A DNA stretch of 64,000 nucleotides. Source: Paenibacillus fonticola DSM 21315. Lineage in GTDB: Bacteria > Bacillota > Bacilli > Paenibacillales > Paenibacillaceae. The translations under genes and the position numbers were made by a program. The notes beneath the pieces were generated by a model. It had not been told where the DNA came from. It saw only the letters and a program-made list of their open reading frames with translations, and ran no database searches. Location: positions 1 to 64,000 of the forward strand of contig NZ_KB907263.1 of assembly GCF_000381905.1 (NCBI RefSeq). The letters run 5' to 3'. Below, one piece after another: positions 45,191 through 54,540 of the stretch (within the stretch, counting starts at the first letter, position 1; every line of letters begins with the position of its first letter).

Positions 45191-46681
45191 TTGGCAGACA
45201 AGATTCTGGAAATGCATCATATTTCAAAAACCTTTGGGGGAACCCACGCGCTTAAGGGAATCAATTTTGAGCTTAAAGCTGGAGAAATCCATGCTCTATT
45301 AGGAGAGAATGGTGCAGGAAAATCAACCTTAATAAAAATTCTGGGAGGCATACATAAACCTGACAAAGGTGAGATCATTATCGATGGCAAGATAGCGGAT
45401 ATCGATAATGTTCAAAGCGCCCAATCTTATGGAATTGGCATCATTCATCAGGAAATTGTACTGGTTCCTTACCTCAGCGTGGCGGACAATATTTTTTTAG
45501 GAAGAGAGCCGGTGACGAAATGGGGATTCAAGGATAAGAAGCAAATTTATTCCCGGGCCCAAGAGATGGTTGTCCAGCTCGGTTTAAACATTGATGTCAA
45601 TACCCTTGTTGGAGAGCTGACAGTAGCTCAGCAGCAATTAGTGGAGATCGTTAAGGCGATTTCCTTCAATGTCAAAATTTTAGTGATGGATGAACCGACT
45701 TCCTCGTTATCTGATGAAGAAGTGAATCATCTTTTTCATACGATGGAGAAATTAAGAGAAAAAAATGTAGGTATTATTTATATTTCACATCGACTGGAAG
45801 AATTATTTAAAATGTCGGACCGTATTACCGTAATCCGGGATGGCAATTATGTCGGAACTAAGCAAACGAGCGAAACTAATTCAGAGGATTTAGTAGCGAT
45901 GATGGTGGGAAGAGAGTTAGAAAGCTTCTATACAAGAACTTATTCCGTTCAAGATCAGGAGGTTCTGAAGGTTGAGAATCTTTCTTGTGACAATGTTTTT
46001 GAGGATATTTCCTTTACCGTGCATAAAGGTGAAATTCTTGGCTTTTCCGGTCTCATGGGGGCAGGAAGAAGTGAATTGATGCAAACTATTTTTGGAGCTT
46101 CTCCATATGATCGGGGCCGCATTTATTTGAATGGAGAAGAGGTATTCTTTAAAAATTGCAGTCAGGCCATTGAGCAGGGGATTGCCATGGTGCCGGAAGA
46201 CCGCAAGGGACAAGGCCTGGTGCTGGAAAACTCGGTTGGCTTTAATATTACGTTATCAAACTTGAAGAGATTGATGAAAAACAAGCTTCTGGTCAGTGAA
46301 AAAAAGCGGAAAAATCAAATCAACAAATATGTAAGTGATTTGAGTATCAAGACAGCTTCTTCGGAAATAGAAGTTTCAAGCTTGTCAGGAGGCAATCAGC
46401 AAAAGGTGGTCATAGCGAAATGGCTCGCGACCAAACCCCGATTATTAATATTGGATGAGCCAACAAGAGGTGTTGATGTAGGGGCCAAGTCAGAGATTTA
46501 TTCCATCATCAATCAACTTGCTAATGACGGGATGGCGATCATCATGGTTTCCTCGGATCTTCCGGAAATTATAAATATGTGCGATTCGGTTTGTGTAATG
46601 AGGAACGGGAAGCTGGTAGCGCAATTAAGTCAATCGGAATTGTCTCAAGAGAATATTATGCGCTATGCGACGGGGGGCTAA
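45191..46681 (+). CDS. Sugar ABC transporter ATP-binding protein (RbsA-like)
   Basis: About 496 residues with two ABC domains. The first has Walker A GENGAGKST, signature-type LTVAQQQLVEI and Walker B VMDEPTSSL. The second has FSGLMGAGRSE, SLSGGNQQKVVIAKWL and ILDEPTRGVDVGA, typical of RbsA/MglA-type proteins. It energises sugar import. TTG 45191 follows GGAGGTGA by seven bases; the upstream in-frame ATG 45113 lies in the hairpin region and is unlikely. Confidence 0.92.
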   Translation: MADKILEMHHISKTFGGTHALKGINFELKAGEIHALLGENGAGKSTLIKILGGIHKPDKGEIIIDGKIADIDNVQSAQSYGIGIIHQEIVLVPYLSVADNIFLGREPVTKWGFKDKKQIYSRAQEMVVQLGLNIDVNTLVGELTVAQQQLVEIVKAISFNVKILVMDEPTSSLSDEEVNHLFHTMEKLREKNVGIIYISHRLEELFKMSDRITVIRDGNYVGTKQTSETNSEDLVAMMVGRELESFYTRTYSVQDQEVLKVENLSCDNVFEDISFTVHKGEILGFSGLMGAGRSELMQTIFGASPYDRGRIYLNGEEVFFKNCSQAIEQGIAMVPEDRKGQGLVLENSVGFNITLSNLKRLMKNKLLVSEKKRKNQINKYVSDLSIKTASSEIEVSSLSGGNQQKVVIAKWLATKPRLLILDEPTRGVDVGAKSEIYSIINQLANDGMAIIMVSSDLPEIINMCDSVCVMRNGKLVAQLSQSELSQENIMRYATGG

Positions 46682-46689
46682 ATCAGCTT

Positions 46690-47673
46690 ATGAATATAAG
46701 AGCAAACAATGCTTTTACAACCATGTTTAGAAATAATGCAGGAATTATTTTCGTATTGTTAATTTTATGTATCGTTTTATCGATTGTATCACCGGTGTTT
46801 TTGACTGCAGACAATCTCATTACCGTCTTAAGACAGGTATCCAATAACGTCTTTTTAGCTCTAGGGATGACGTTAATTATGATTTTGGGCGGGATCGATC
46901 TTTCCGTGGGTGCAACGGTGGCTGTTTCCGGGACATTAACAGTAGGGTTTATTGTGAACAATGGAATGCCTATACCTGTCGCAATCATGTTGGGCATTGT
47001 AATTGGAACTTTAATTGGTTTCTTTAATGGAGTCATTATTGCTCAATTTAAATTGCCTGCTTTTATTGTTACTTTAGCTACCATGAACGTTGCTCAAGGT
47101 ATTGCTTATATTTACAGTGGCGGACGGTCTGCACGCATTACGAACAGCGCATACACGCAAATCGGGACGGGAAAGTTATTTGGATTCTTTCCCTTGCCGG
47201 TTCTTTATATGACTATATTAATTATCATCTTCATCATCTTGTTAAATAAAACTAGATTCGGCACTAACATTTATGCCATTGGCGGGAACAGAGAAGCTGC
47301 CCGTCTTTCCGGAGTACCAAGTAAAAAAGTGGAGATCACCGTATATACTATTGCCGGTTTATTGGCAGCTTTGGCTGGCATTGTGCTCTCGGCGAGAATG
47401 TATTCGGGTCAGCCTTCGGTAGGGCAGGGTTATGAGATGGATGCCATTGCCGCCTGTGTCCTGGGGGGAGTCTCCATGGCTGGAGGCAGAGGGAGAATAA
47501 GCGGCACGATTTTTGGCGTCATGATTATTGGAGTGGTCAGTAACGGATTGAACTTGCTGGGAGTAAGCTCATTTTGGCAACTGCTAGTAAAAGGTCTGAT
47601 TATTTTATCTGCGGTTCTGATTGATGCGCAAAAAGGCAGAAAATTGCCGTTTCTTATGAAAATATCAAAATAA
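46690..47673 (+). CDS. Sugar ABC transporter permease (RbsC-like)
   Basis: About 327 residues with eight to ten hydrophobic helices and the family signature LGMTLIMILGGIDLSVGA and GGNREAARLSGVPSKKVE. It forms the membrane channel with the RbsA-like ATPase. ATG 46690 starts eight bases after the ATPase stop; the preceding GGGGGG codes for the ATPase C-terminus and serves as ribosome site. Confidence 0.93.
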   Translation: MNIRANNAFTTMFRNNAGIIFVLLILCIVLSIVSPVFLTADNLITVLRQVSNNVFLALGMTLIMILGGIDLSVGATVAVSGTLTVGFIVNNGMPIPVAIMLGIVIGTLIGFFNGVIIAQFKLPAFIVTLATMNVAQGIAYIYSGGRSARITNSAYTQIGTGKLFGFFPLPVLYMTILIIIFIILLNKTRFGTNIYAIGGNREAARLSGVPSKKVEITVYTIAGLLAALAGIVLSARMYSGQPSVGQGYEMDAIAACVLGGVSMAGGRGRISGTIFGVMIIGVVSNGLNLLGVSSFWQLLVKGLIILSAVLIDAQKGRKLPFLMKISK

Positions 47674-47691
47674 TTGCGAAAAGAGGTTATG

Positions 47692-49152
47692 ATGTTGAGA
47701 ACGATTAAACAAAACTTTAAATATAAATTTCAAATTATGTTAAATAATCCAGACAATTTACCTAGAAAAAACGAGCCCGTAATTACAAAGCTGAACTTTT
47801 CCGACTTAAAGGTTCATAAAGACAGTCTTGCGTTATATGATGATTTAGATCAAGCAATTTCCTTTCAGCTTATTGACGTTATTCTCGAGGGAGAATATAT
47901 CCGGGAAGCGTCGATCGTCTATGTGGTGAGTATGGCAAAATTAGTCGCCTCATACTGGCTGTATGGCAGTGATAAGCCGTTAAATAACAAAAATGAGTTC
48001 AAAGGAATTGAAAAGCTGGAAGTAGTGCAGGCAGACGGATTTAGGAGATTGGATACGGGCTATTATGTCCTGGAATTATGCACGGGCACAGCGGACGGCA
48101 CTTCTTACGGAAAATGGGGCATCAGATATTTTGAAGCCAAAGAAGAAAAGAAAAATTTGATTAAAGATTATTCCAATGCGATTGGTGGATTTTACGGCCC
48201 ATTTTTTACTCCGAAAAATGGTTTGATCAACCCTCCCGAGCACACCAAGGTGGAATGCATCGTAGAAGAGGAAGGTCCAATTTATTGCCGGTATCGGATG
48301 AACGGCAGAGTACCGGACGGGTTGGATGAAAATCTGAAAGGGAAAAATTTCAGCATTACCTGGGAATTTTTTCACAACTCCCCGTGGTTTAGAAGAAAAT
48401 ACGAGGTGGATGATTTCTCAACCACTGTAGATGAAATTCCTGTTGTCAACAAAATTACGGTTGGCGACGAATTTGAAAGCGGGAAAGGAAACAGAGTTTT
48501 CACGTCCTTTGCTTCATATGGCGGAACCTATTATCGTGAAGGTGATTTATATGCCAAAATATTATCCGAAGGGGTTCATCAGCTGCTTCAGGAATCAGAC
48601 GAACTGACTGGTCCCAATGTTAAGAAGTATAAAGACGCGATCGGGGATGACATTAACAAAGTGTCATGGGATTATTTCTGGAGACTGTTCTGTATCGAGG
48701 AAGGAATTCTCGAGCCAGAGGAAATTAAAGCGCATATTTCGCAAATTATTCCTGAATCTCACAAACAGGTCCACCAGAGTGAACGCAATGATAATGTATT
48801 ATTTAAAAAATTTGTGGACGTAAATAGTTCGCCGGAACAAACTATATTCCCAATGAGCGCCAATAAAACAGCAGAGCTTAACGATGATACCGGATATGCC
48901 ATGGTCTGGTATACAAGCGAAGTCGTATCACGCTATCAAATCGTGCAAAGAAATGATTCCGGTTGGGTAAATTGGGGGACAAATGGTGAAAACGAATATC
49001 CCGAACTGCCTACTGGATCGACGATATATTCGGCTTATGGAAAGTTTGACGATTGGGAAATACAAGCGGATACGATGGAAAAAAATATCGATTCGAAGCT
49101 CGGTTTAGTGCAAACTTTAGAAGATGAAAATGATGTCTCTGATGAGAAGTAA
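47692..49152 (+). CDS. Unrecognised protein of a sugar-transport operon, possible carbohydrate enzyme
   Basis: About 486 residues with no signal peptide. Long beta-rich stretches include ISFQLIDVILEGEYIREAS, YYVLELCTGTADGTSYGKWG and SITWEFFHNSPWFRRKYEVD. The WEFFHNSPWFRRKYEV and GPIYCRYRMNG phrases are reminiscent of beta-sandwich carbohydrate-active enzymes, such as polysaccharide lyases and mutarotase-like proteins, but I cannot assign a family. It lies between the permease and a sugar kinase with no gap for another promoter. The product probably acts on the imported sugar. ATG 47692 or 47689 is the likely start after AAGAGG. Confidence 0.8.
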   Translation: MLRTIKQNFKYKFQIMLNNPDNLPRKNEPVITKLNFSDLKVHKDSLALYDDLDQAISFQLIDVILEGEYIREASIVYVVSMAKLVASYWLYGSDKPLNNKNEFKGIEKLEVVQADGFRRLDTGYYVLELCTGTADGTSYGKWGIRYFEAKEEKKNLIKDYSNAIGGFYGPFFTPKNGLINPPEHTKVECIVEEEGPIYCRYRMNGRVPDGLDENLKGKNFSITWEFFHNSPWFRRKYEVDDFSTTVDEIPVVNKITVGDEFESGKGNRVFTSFASYGGTYYREGDLYAKILSEGVHQLLQESDELTGPNVKKYKDAIGDDINKVSWDYFWRLFCIEEGILEPEEIKAHISQIIPESHKQVHQSERNDNVLFKKFVDVNSSPEQTIFPMSANKTAELNDDTGYAMVWYTSEVVSRYQIVQRNDSGWVNWGTNGENEYPELPTGSTIYSAYGKFDDWEIQADTMEKNIDSKLGLVQTLEDENDVSDEK

Positions 49153-49193
49153 TTGGTGAGAAGTAATATTATGTTATACGGGGAGTGGTTCTT

Positions 49194-50063
49194 TTGTATG
49201 GTGCAATAGAAGCAGGGGGAACCAAATTTGTATGTGCCATAGGAAGCGATGATCTCGAAGTTGTGGAGAAGGTATCTTTTCCTACAACTACACCGGATGA
49301 GACATTAATGAAAACATTCGATTTTTTTGATCGATTCGACTTAAAGGCGATAGGGGTGGGGTCTTTTGGCCCCATCGATTTGAATCCGAAGTCTTCCACT
49401 TATGGTTACATTAAAAACACACCGAAGCTAGCATGGGAAAATTTTAATTTATTAGGAGAAATCAGAAAACGCTATAATGTTCCTGCTGGCTGGACTACGG
49501 ATGTAAACAGTGCAGCTTTAGGCGAAGCAAATAAAGGTGCGGGCTGTGGATTGAATAATGTGCTTTATTTAACGGTTGGAACCGGCATCGGTGGCGGTGC
49601 CATAGTTAAAGGAGAGATTTTGGAAGGATTCAGCCATCCCGAAATGGGGCATATTCAGGTACGGAGACATCCGTTGGATCATTTTGCTGGATTATGTCCT
49701 TATCACGGGGATTGTTTGGAAGGAATGGCTTCCGGGCCTACGATTGAAGCAAGATTGCGTAAAAAAGGCGATGAAATAGGCCAAGACAATGAAGTGTGGG
49801 ACTTTCTGGCTGATTATTTGGCCCAAGCTGTATTTAACTATTCTATGACACTGCGCCCTGAAATTGTTATTTTGGGCGGAGGGGTGATGAAAAGTCCGGT
49901 TCTCCTTTCGAAAATAAAAAAACGATTGCCTGAATTCATTGCTAGTTATGTGGAGATCCCGCAGGTAGATCATTATTTGGTTCATCCAAAGCTGGGAGAT
50001 GACGCGGGGATTGTCGGAGGATTTGTTTTAGCTGAAAAGGTATTGGAAGAAAAAAGGCGATGA
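49194..50063 (+). CDS. ROK-family fructokinase
   Basis: About 289 residues, opening YGAIEAGGTKFVCAIG (ATP-binding). It continues with the ROK zinc motif HPEMGHIQV ... CPYHGDCLEG, which fits the BsFRK/YdhR-type fructokinase. It phosphorylates fructose or mannose. TTG 49194 is eight bases after GGGGAG; GTG 49185 overlaps that site and is less likely. It is the last gene before a strong terminator. Confidence 0.9.
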   Translation: MYGAIEAGGTKFVCAIGSDDLEVVEKVSFPTTTPDETLMKTFDFFDRFDLKAIGVGSFGPIDLNPKSSTYGYIKNTPKLAWENFNLLGEIRKRYNVPAGWTTDVNSAALGEANKGAGCGLNNVLYLTVGTGIGGGAIVKGEILEGFSHPEMGHIQVRRHPLDHFAGLCPYHGDCLEGMASGPTIEARLRKKGDEIGQDNEVWDFLADYLAQAVFNYSMTLRPEIVILGGGVMKSPVLLSKIKKRLPEFIASYVEIPQVDHYLVHPKLGDDAGIVGGFVLAEKVLEEKRR

Positions 50064-50080
50064 TCGTGTTACTTATTTAT

Positions 50081-50117
50081 AAGCCGGGGCCGAGCAAAAA
50101 AAGGCCTCGGCTTTTTA
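50081..50117 (+). terminator. Terminator of the sugar operon
   Basis: AAGCCGGGGCC and GGCCTCGGCTT arms around an A-rich loop, then TTTTT. Confidence 0.85.
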
Positions 50118-50185
50118 CGTCTACTCAGCATGAGCTGTCTTTAAAGTACAAGTCCTGATGTTAAAATTAATAGGAGGCACCCGCA

Positions 50186-50300
50186 ATGGAAGCTGGAACG
50201 GTAAAATAGTTTAACGCCAATAAGGGTTTGGAACAGCCCCCTCAATCAGTATTGCGGCCGAGGCCGAATATGCGCGTTTCAACCAACTGGTAATGGAGAG
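50186..50300 (+). pseudogene. Cold-shock protein gene relic
   Basis: After TAGGAGG, ATG 50186 reads MEAGTVK, TAG, FNANKG, matching the CspA/CspB start M-x-x-GTVKWFNAEKG with the Trp codon changed to TAG. After about 15 codons the similarity ends, so the gene is both truncated and stopped. Confidence 0.75.
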
Positions 50301-50385
50301 AATATTAAGATAGAGTAGGATTATATTGATATCTCGGTATCAAGGAATGAGAAGTGTGGTGAAAGGGCATGCGGAATAGGATAAG

Positions 50386-50470
50386 AAGGCATGCGGGAAG
50401 TGGTGAAAGGCACGAAATGGTGAAGAAGGCATGCGGGAAGTGGTGAAAGGCACGAAATGGTGAAGAAGGC
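50386..50470. repeat. 40-bp tandem repeat
   Basis: Two exact copies of a 40-base unit starting AAGGCATGCGGGAAGTGGTG (50386-50425 and 50426-50465) plus a partial third. A related sequence lies just upstream (about 50349-50375). No coding frame is convincing. The region to 50568 holds only this and the next gene's ribosome site. Confidence 0.9.
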
Positions 50471-50568
50471 CTGTGACTGAGTGATAATCCTTGAAAAATC
50501 AGGCATGAGTTAGACATGAGTTAGGGAAATAAGGTTCCAAAGGTATTGCATTTGAGGAGTGTAACTTT

Positions 50569-51486
50569 ATGGGAGCAAGCAAAATTTTAATAATAGGCAG
50601 TATCAATATGGACCTGGTGCTTCGAGTTCCATACATTCCGCAGGTCGGGGAGACCTTGCTTGGCAGCTCTGTCGAACGGGTACCAGGTGGCAAGGGAGCG
50701 AACCAAGCTGTGACCGCTGCAAAGCTAGGGGCGGATGTCTCCATGTTGGGCAAGGTTGGCGGGGATGAATTCGGGGGTCCGCTCATAGATAATCTTAGGC
50801 AGGCAGGCGTCAATACAGATCATATCGATCTTGAATCTGCGTCATCCTCCGGTCTGGCCGTCATTCAGGTCAACGACGAGGGAGATAACAGCATTGTAGT
50901 GCTATCGGGCGCCAATGATCTTTGCGATCTGTCTTACGTGACAGCGCATGAGAATCTGATCAAGGAAGCGGACAGTGTTATTTTGCAGCTGGAAATTCCC
51001 CATGAGGCGGTTTATGCGGCTGTTAATTTGGCAAGAAAGCATGGAAAAACTGTCATATTGAATCCAGCTCCTGCACCGGACTCCATCCCTGATGAGGTGC
51101 TTGGTAAATTGGATTATTTGATTCCCAACGAGACCGAACTGCAGAAGCTAAGCGGACAGACCGTCGATTCTATAGCGTCCGCTAAGGATGCAGCCAAAGT
51201 CCTGCTTGCCAAAGGAGTGAGCAGCCTCATCGTTACACTCGGCAGCAACGGATCCCTATACGTAAATGCGAATGAGTCGTTTCATGTCCCGGCTCGAGCG
51301 GTGAAAGCAGTTGACACGACAGCCGCTGGCGACTCGTTTGTGGCAGCTTTCGCCGTCGGCTTATCCGAAGGCCGGAGCGTGCCAGAGGCGATTTCCTTCG
51401 CGACGAAAGTATCGTCTATCGTCGTCACTAAGGCAGGCGCACAGACATCGATTCCAGAGCGAAACGAGGTTGATGCCTTTGTATAG
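50569..51486 (+). CDS. rbsK: Ribokinase
   Basis: A 305-residue PfkB-family sugar kinase. GSINMDLV at the start, PGGKGANQAV, the anion-hole/base region VDTTAAGDSF and the C-terminal GAQTSIP are ribokinase hallmarks (most copies read DTTAAGDTF). It phosphorylates ribose at O5 with ATP. TTGAGGAG precedes ATG 50569. It probably belongs to the same sugar theme as the preceding operon but has its own spacing, a terminator and repeats in between. Confidence 0.9.
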   Translation: MGASKILIIGSINMDLVLRVPYIPQVGETLLGSSVERVPGGKGANQAVTAAKLGADVSMLGKVGGDEFGGPLIDNLRQAGVNTDHIDLESASSSGLAVIQVNDEGDNSIVVLSGANDLCDLSYVTAHENLIKEADSVILQLEIPHEAVYAAVNLARKHGKTVILNPAPAPDSIPDEVLGKLDYLIPNETELQKLSGQTVDSIASAKDAAKVLLAKGVSSLIVTLGSNGSLYVNANESFHVPARAVKAVDTTAAGDSFVAAFAVGLSEGRSVPEAISFATKVSSIVVTKAGAQTSIPERNEVDAFV

Positions 51487-51539
51487 GCAGGCTGGATTAG
51501 GTATAAGTAACTTGAGGTAGGCGTGAGGCAATATAATTA

Positions 51540-51753
51540 ACGTGGATTAGCGTATGGTAGCGTGAGGTGGCGAGGCAATATGATCAACGTGGATTAGCGT
51601 GTGGTAGCGTGAGGTGGCGTGAGGCAATATGATCAACGTGGATTAGCGTGTGGTAGCGTGAGGTGGCGTAAGGCAATATGATCAACGTGGATTAGCGTGT
51701 GGTAGCGTGAGGTGGCGTGAGGCAATATGATCAACGTGGATTAGCGTGTGGTA
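51540..51753. repeat. 49-bp tandem repeats
   Basis: Units starting ACGTGGATTAGCGTGTGGTA begin at 51540, 51587, 51636, 51685 and 51734; the first unit is 47 bases and the last is partial. They follow a related sequence at 51517-51539. The tract to 51930 continues with shorter degenerate GTGAATTAGTGTGAAG-type repeats. No spacers, so not CRISPR. Confidence 0.9.
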
Positions 51754-51938
51754 ATATAAAGTAATATGAAGTGGTGTGAAGTAATGGTGATGTGAAGCAA
51801 TGTGAATTAGTGTGAAGTAATGGGAAGTAGGCGTAATGTAACGTGAATTAGTGTGAAGTAATGGAAGTATTAAGCACGAGCATGGTTTCTTGATGTCGGA
51901 TCATAACGTGAATTAGTGTGAAGTAATGGAAGGCCAAG

Positions 51939-52240
51939 CTTAACGGACCCTGGTTCCGCTATATTGAGAAAAGAACACATATTCTCAAGCTAACGGACCG
52001 TAGTTCCGCTATTAGGCATAATTTGGCGAGAACTACGTGGTTTATAGGTCAATAGCGGATCCTGAGTCCGTTAGCCTCAAAAAAACGGATAAAAATGCGA
52101 AATAGCGGACCAGGTGTCCGTTAACTTTATCGATCAACTCGGCTAAGAAGCAAAACAAAGCGAAACTCACATTACTCACAGATACTTGCAGACACTCGCA
52201 GATACTCACATTACTCACTTATTCTCACTTATTCTCTCCC
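51939..52240. repeat. Inverted-repeat family (TAACGGAC ... TCCGCTA) and short pyrimidine repeats
   Basis: Four copies: two direct (51939-51963, 51989-52013) and two inverted (52051-52076, 52101-52126), each of the type TAACGGACC-N5-TTCCGCTA and itself nearly palindromic. The pairs can fold into large stems. From about 52165 to 52240 short ACTCAC/ATACT repeats follow. There is no gene. Confidence 0.8.
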
Positions 52241-52282
52241 TTACCTCATCCTTCCTAGCCCCCTTGTTTTCTCTCTTTGCAA

Positions 52283-52930
52283 TTACAACTTCAGCTTATA
52301 ACTTCGGCCTCGCTGCTTTCCGCTAGCTATGCTTAGGATGTTCATATCAATTAGCTCATGCAGAAGCCGTCTGGCATGACGGTCGCTGATCCGCAAATGA
52401 TGGGCAAGTTCGAAAGGTGTAAAAGGGCGTAATAACCGGCGGGCAAAACGCATCGTCTCAGCTTCAAGCCAAGACAAGTGGAAAGGGGCGTCCATGGAAA
52501 TAAATTTGCCAATAAAGGATAGAACGAGCTGCTGGCATTCCTCGGGTTCGTCTTGGATGGACAAATAGGCTATCGGCAGAAAAACCCAACCATCCAGGGC
52601 AAGCAAACAATGCCTTCGGCACAGATCCTTGAATCTTCTAACATCCAAATCCCTCGCATGAGGTCCGTATCCCTGAATTTCAATTCCGCCTTTCGCATCT
52701 CCAGGCATATATGCCAAATCCAAATAACGATATCCGCTATGGAAATCGCGTACCTCCCATTCGGGATACAAGTTGTTTAAACTGCCAACCGCAGGAAACC
52801 AAACTGACCGTAAAAACGCTGTCGTCCCATGTCCGAGTCCCTTTTCAAGAAGCTCCTGTCGCCGATGGTTCTTTTCCTCCGAAATATGCTTCTGCATCCA
52901 TTCGTCATATTCTTCTTCAAAGCGCTGCAT
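52283..52930 (-). CDS. Predicted nuclease-fold protein with C-terminal helix-turn-helix
   Basis: About 215 residues. The middle (DFHSGYRYLDLAYMPGDAKG, then IEIQGYGPHARDLDVRRFKD) has the D ... E-x-Q pattern and spacing of Vsr/DUF559-like PD-(D/E)XK nucleases. The C-terminal 70 residues (TPFELAHHLRISDRHARRLL) form a winged-helix domain. I know no named family with this combination, and function is not assigned. ATG 52930 is preceded by GAGAGGGTG. The next in-frame ATG upstream (52978) lacks a ribosome site. Confidence 0.65.
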   Translation of the reverse strand: MQRFEEEYDEWMQKHISEEKNHRRQELLEKGLGHGTTAFLRSVWFPAVGSLNNLYPEWEVRDFHSGYRYLDLAYMPGDAKGGIEIQGYGPHARDLDVRRFKDLCRRHCLLALDGWVFLPIAYLSIQDEPEECQQLVLSFIGKFISMDAPFHLSWLEAETMRFARRLLRPFTPFELAHHLRISDRHARRLLHELIDMNILSIASGKQRGRSYKLKL

Positions 52931-53249
52931 TGGTGCACACCCTCTCGTAATTTGTGAATCAGTAACAACTGGAAGCAAAAAAGCCGCTCTGATCTAGCAT
53001 CGCCTTTCTTTGTTAAGAAAGGGAAACTGTATCAAGCGGCATGTGCTTCATGACCGATTCCATATTGGAATTAACCTTATCTAAGGTAAGTATAGAATGA
53101 AATGATCCTGTTCATCAAGCCTTACCTGCGTTAAAATTCATCAGTGCTGAATTTCACCTGTGTTGATTCTCACCCGTATAGTATGCCGGTTTAGTTAATG
53201 GGAATAAATGGACGTAACGCATGAATTTCACGTATACGGGGGGCAACGC
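52931..53249. other. Divergent intergenic region
   Basis: About 320 bases between divergent genes. It contains a perfect 8-bp hairpin CCTTTCTT-TGTT-AAGAAAGG (53003-53022). I see no gene and no strong promoter match. Confidence 0.6.
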
Positions 53250-53963
53250 ATGCATATTGATTGGTCACAAACCCAGGTCTACAATACTATCATGTCCGTC
53301 GCAACAGGGATCGCGCTGCTGATGCTGGTCCGCTTCAGCCAGCATGTCACCCGCGGAGATAAAATCAGCCTCGAAGGCTGGTCAATTGGCTTTGCCGTTC
53401 CCGGTTTTATCTTAACCTTGACGGGTGGAGCGATGACGCTTACCTGGCCTTTGTCAAAAATCGGGTTTCCGTTCGATGACATCATATTTGGCGAGCCTAC
53501 ACTGGCTTTTGGCGTTATGCTGCTGGGCGGAGCTATTCTGATTTGGCGCAGATCGAACCTTAAGGCGGAGCTAAGCGACAAGGAAGCCAAGCAGCAATCT
53601 GGAGTGCTGACTTCACAGCTCATCGACATGATTCGGCCTCTGTCCTATTTTGCTGCCGCCATGGGGCTGGCGCTGATATCCATTGCTATCGCCGGCGTAT
53701 ATTATCAGTTATTCGCAGCGCCGCCCGAAGAGCCGATATCCGGACGGTTTGCGGATTATCCGCTGCTGGAGGCTTCTTTTATATCTGGTCTTTATGCCGT
53801 TACCGGCATCGGGGCGATTCTCCTGCCATTTTCCCTGGCCACAAGAAATCCAATAGTCACCCGTATTATGGGGTTATGCTGGAGAGTCACGGGGATCCTC
53901 TTCGTCCTGTTCGGGGCGATGAATTACTTTACGCATATCGGGCTTATCATTAACACGATGTGA
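53250..53963 (+). CDS. DUF981 family membrane protein
   Basis: About 237 residues with six hydrophobic helices. Segments GWSIGFAVPGFILTLTGGAM and PFDDIIFGEPTLAFGVMLLG are typical of DUF981. Function is unknown. ATG 53250 follows a GGGGGG site by about seven bases; GTG/ATG codons further upstream (to 53208) are less likely. Confidence 0.75.
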   Translation: MHIDWSQTQVYNTIMSVATGIALLMLVRFSQHVTRGDKISLEGWSIGFAVPGFILTLTGGAMTLTWPLSKIGFPFDDIIFGEPTLAFGVMLLGGAILIWRRSNLKAELSDKEAKQQSGVLTSQLIDMIRPLSYFAAAMGLALISIAIAGVYYQLFAAPPEEPISGRFADYPLLEASFISGLYAVTGIGAILLPFSLATRNPIVTRIMGLCWRVTGILFVLFGAMNYFTHIGLIINTM

Positions 53964-54011
53964 GAGAAGCTGTACTGCCGACCAAAGCGAATGACGGAGA
54001 GGCTGCAATCG

Positions 54012-54031
54012 ACTAAGGCTGCAGCCTTAGT
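54012..54031. repeat. 20-bp perfect palindrome
   Basis: ACTAAGGCTGCAGCCTTAGT lies 50 bases after the DUF981 gene. A second pairing with AGGCTGCA upstream at 54000 is possible. It has no T-run, so terminator function is doubtful. Confidence 0.5.
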
Positions 54032-54099
54032 TATGTGCCTCGGGCTTAACGCCAGGACAAGGCGGATGATATAATTGCAGAGTCGGGAGGGTTGTACAG

Positions 54100-54540
54100 A
54101 TGAATACTCAACAATTTCTGCAGCTGGCGATTGATTTAGCCCGCAGCAACGTGAAGGAGAAGGGCGGCCGGCCGTTCGGGGCCGTCATTGTGAGGAATGG
54201 AGAGGTCGTGGCGACCGGCGTCAATACTGTGTTGGAAACGAAGGATCCAACGGATCACGCCGAGATGAGAGCGATTCGGGAGGCCAGCTGCGTATTGGGA
54301 AGCGAGCTGCTGTCCGACTGCGAGATTTACGCTAGCGGGGAGCCGTGTCCCATGTGCCAGGGCGCGATCCAGCGGGCTGATCTGAAGGCCGTCTACTACG
54401 CATCCCCCAAGGAGGTTGCCATGGAGGCAAAGGTCGTTCCGGCGGGGAGCAACCCGAATATTCCTTTTCAATACGTCGAGATGGCGAACGGATCTGAGCC
54501 TTTTGAATTATGGACCAAGCGCAAGGAAAATACGGAGTAG
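54100..54540 (+). CDS. Nucleoside deaminase (guanine-deaminase-like)
   Basis: A 146-residue zinc deaminase. HAE (72-74 area, in TDHAEMRAI) and GEPCPMCQGAI contain the catalytic Glu and zinc ligands. GRPFGAVIVRNGEVVATGVN resembles GuaD of B. subtilis, which converts guanine to xanthine; substrate is inferred. A GGGAGGG site precedes ATG 54100. It is unrelated in motif detail to the TTG-started deaminase at 1475 (HPE). Confidence 0.88.
   Translation: MNTQQFLQLAIDLARSNVKEKGGRPFGAVIVRNGEVVATGVNTVLETKDPTDHAEMRAIREASCVLGSELLSDCEIYASGEPCPMCQGAIQRADLKAVYYASPKEVAMEAKVVPAGSNPNIPFQYVEMANGSEPFELWTKRKENTE

Noticed and set aside
51540..51753. Regular 49-bp repeats considered as a CRISPR array
   Set aside because: Units are directly abutting without unique spacers and no cas gene is near.
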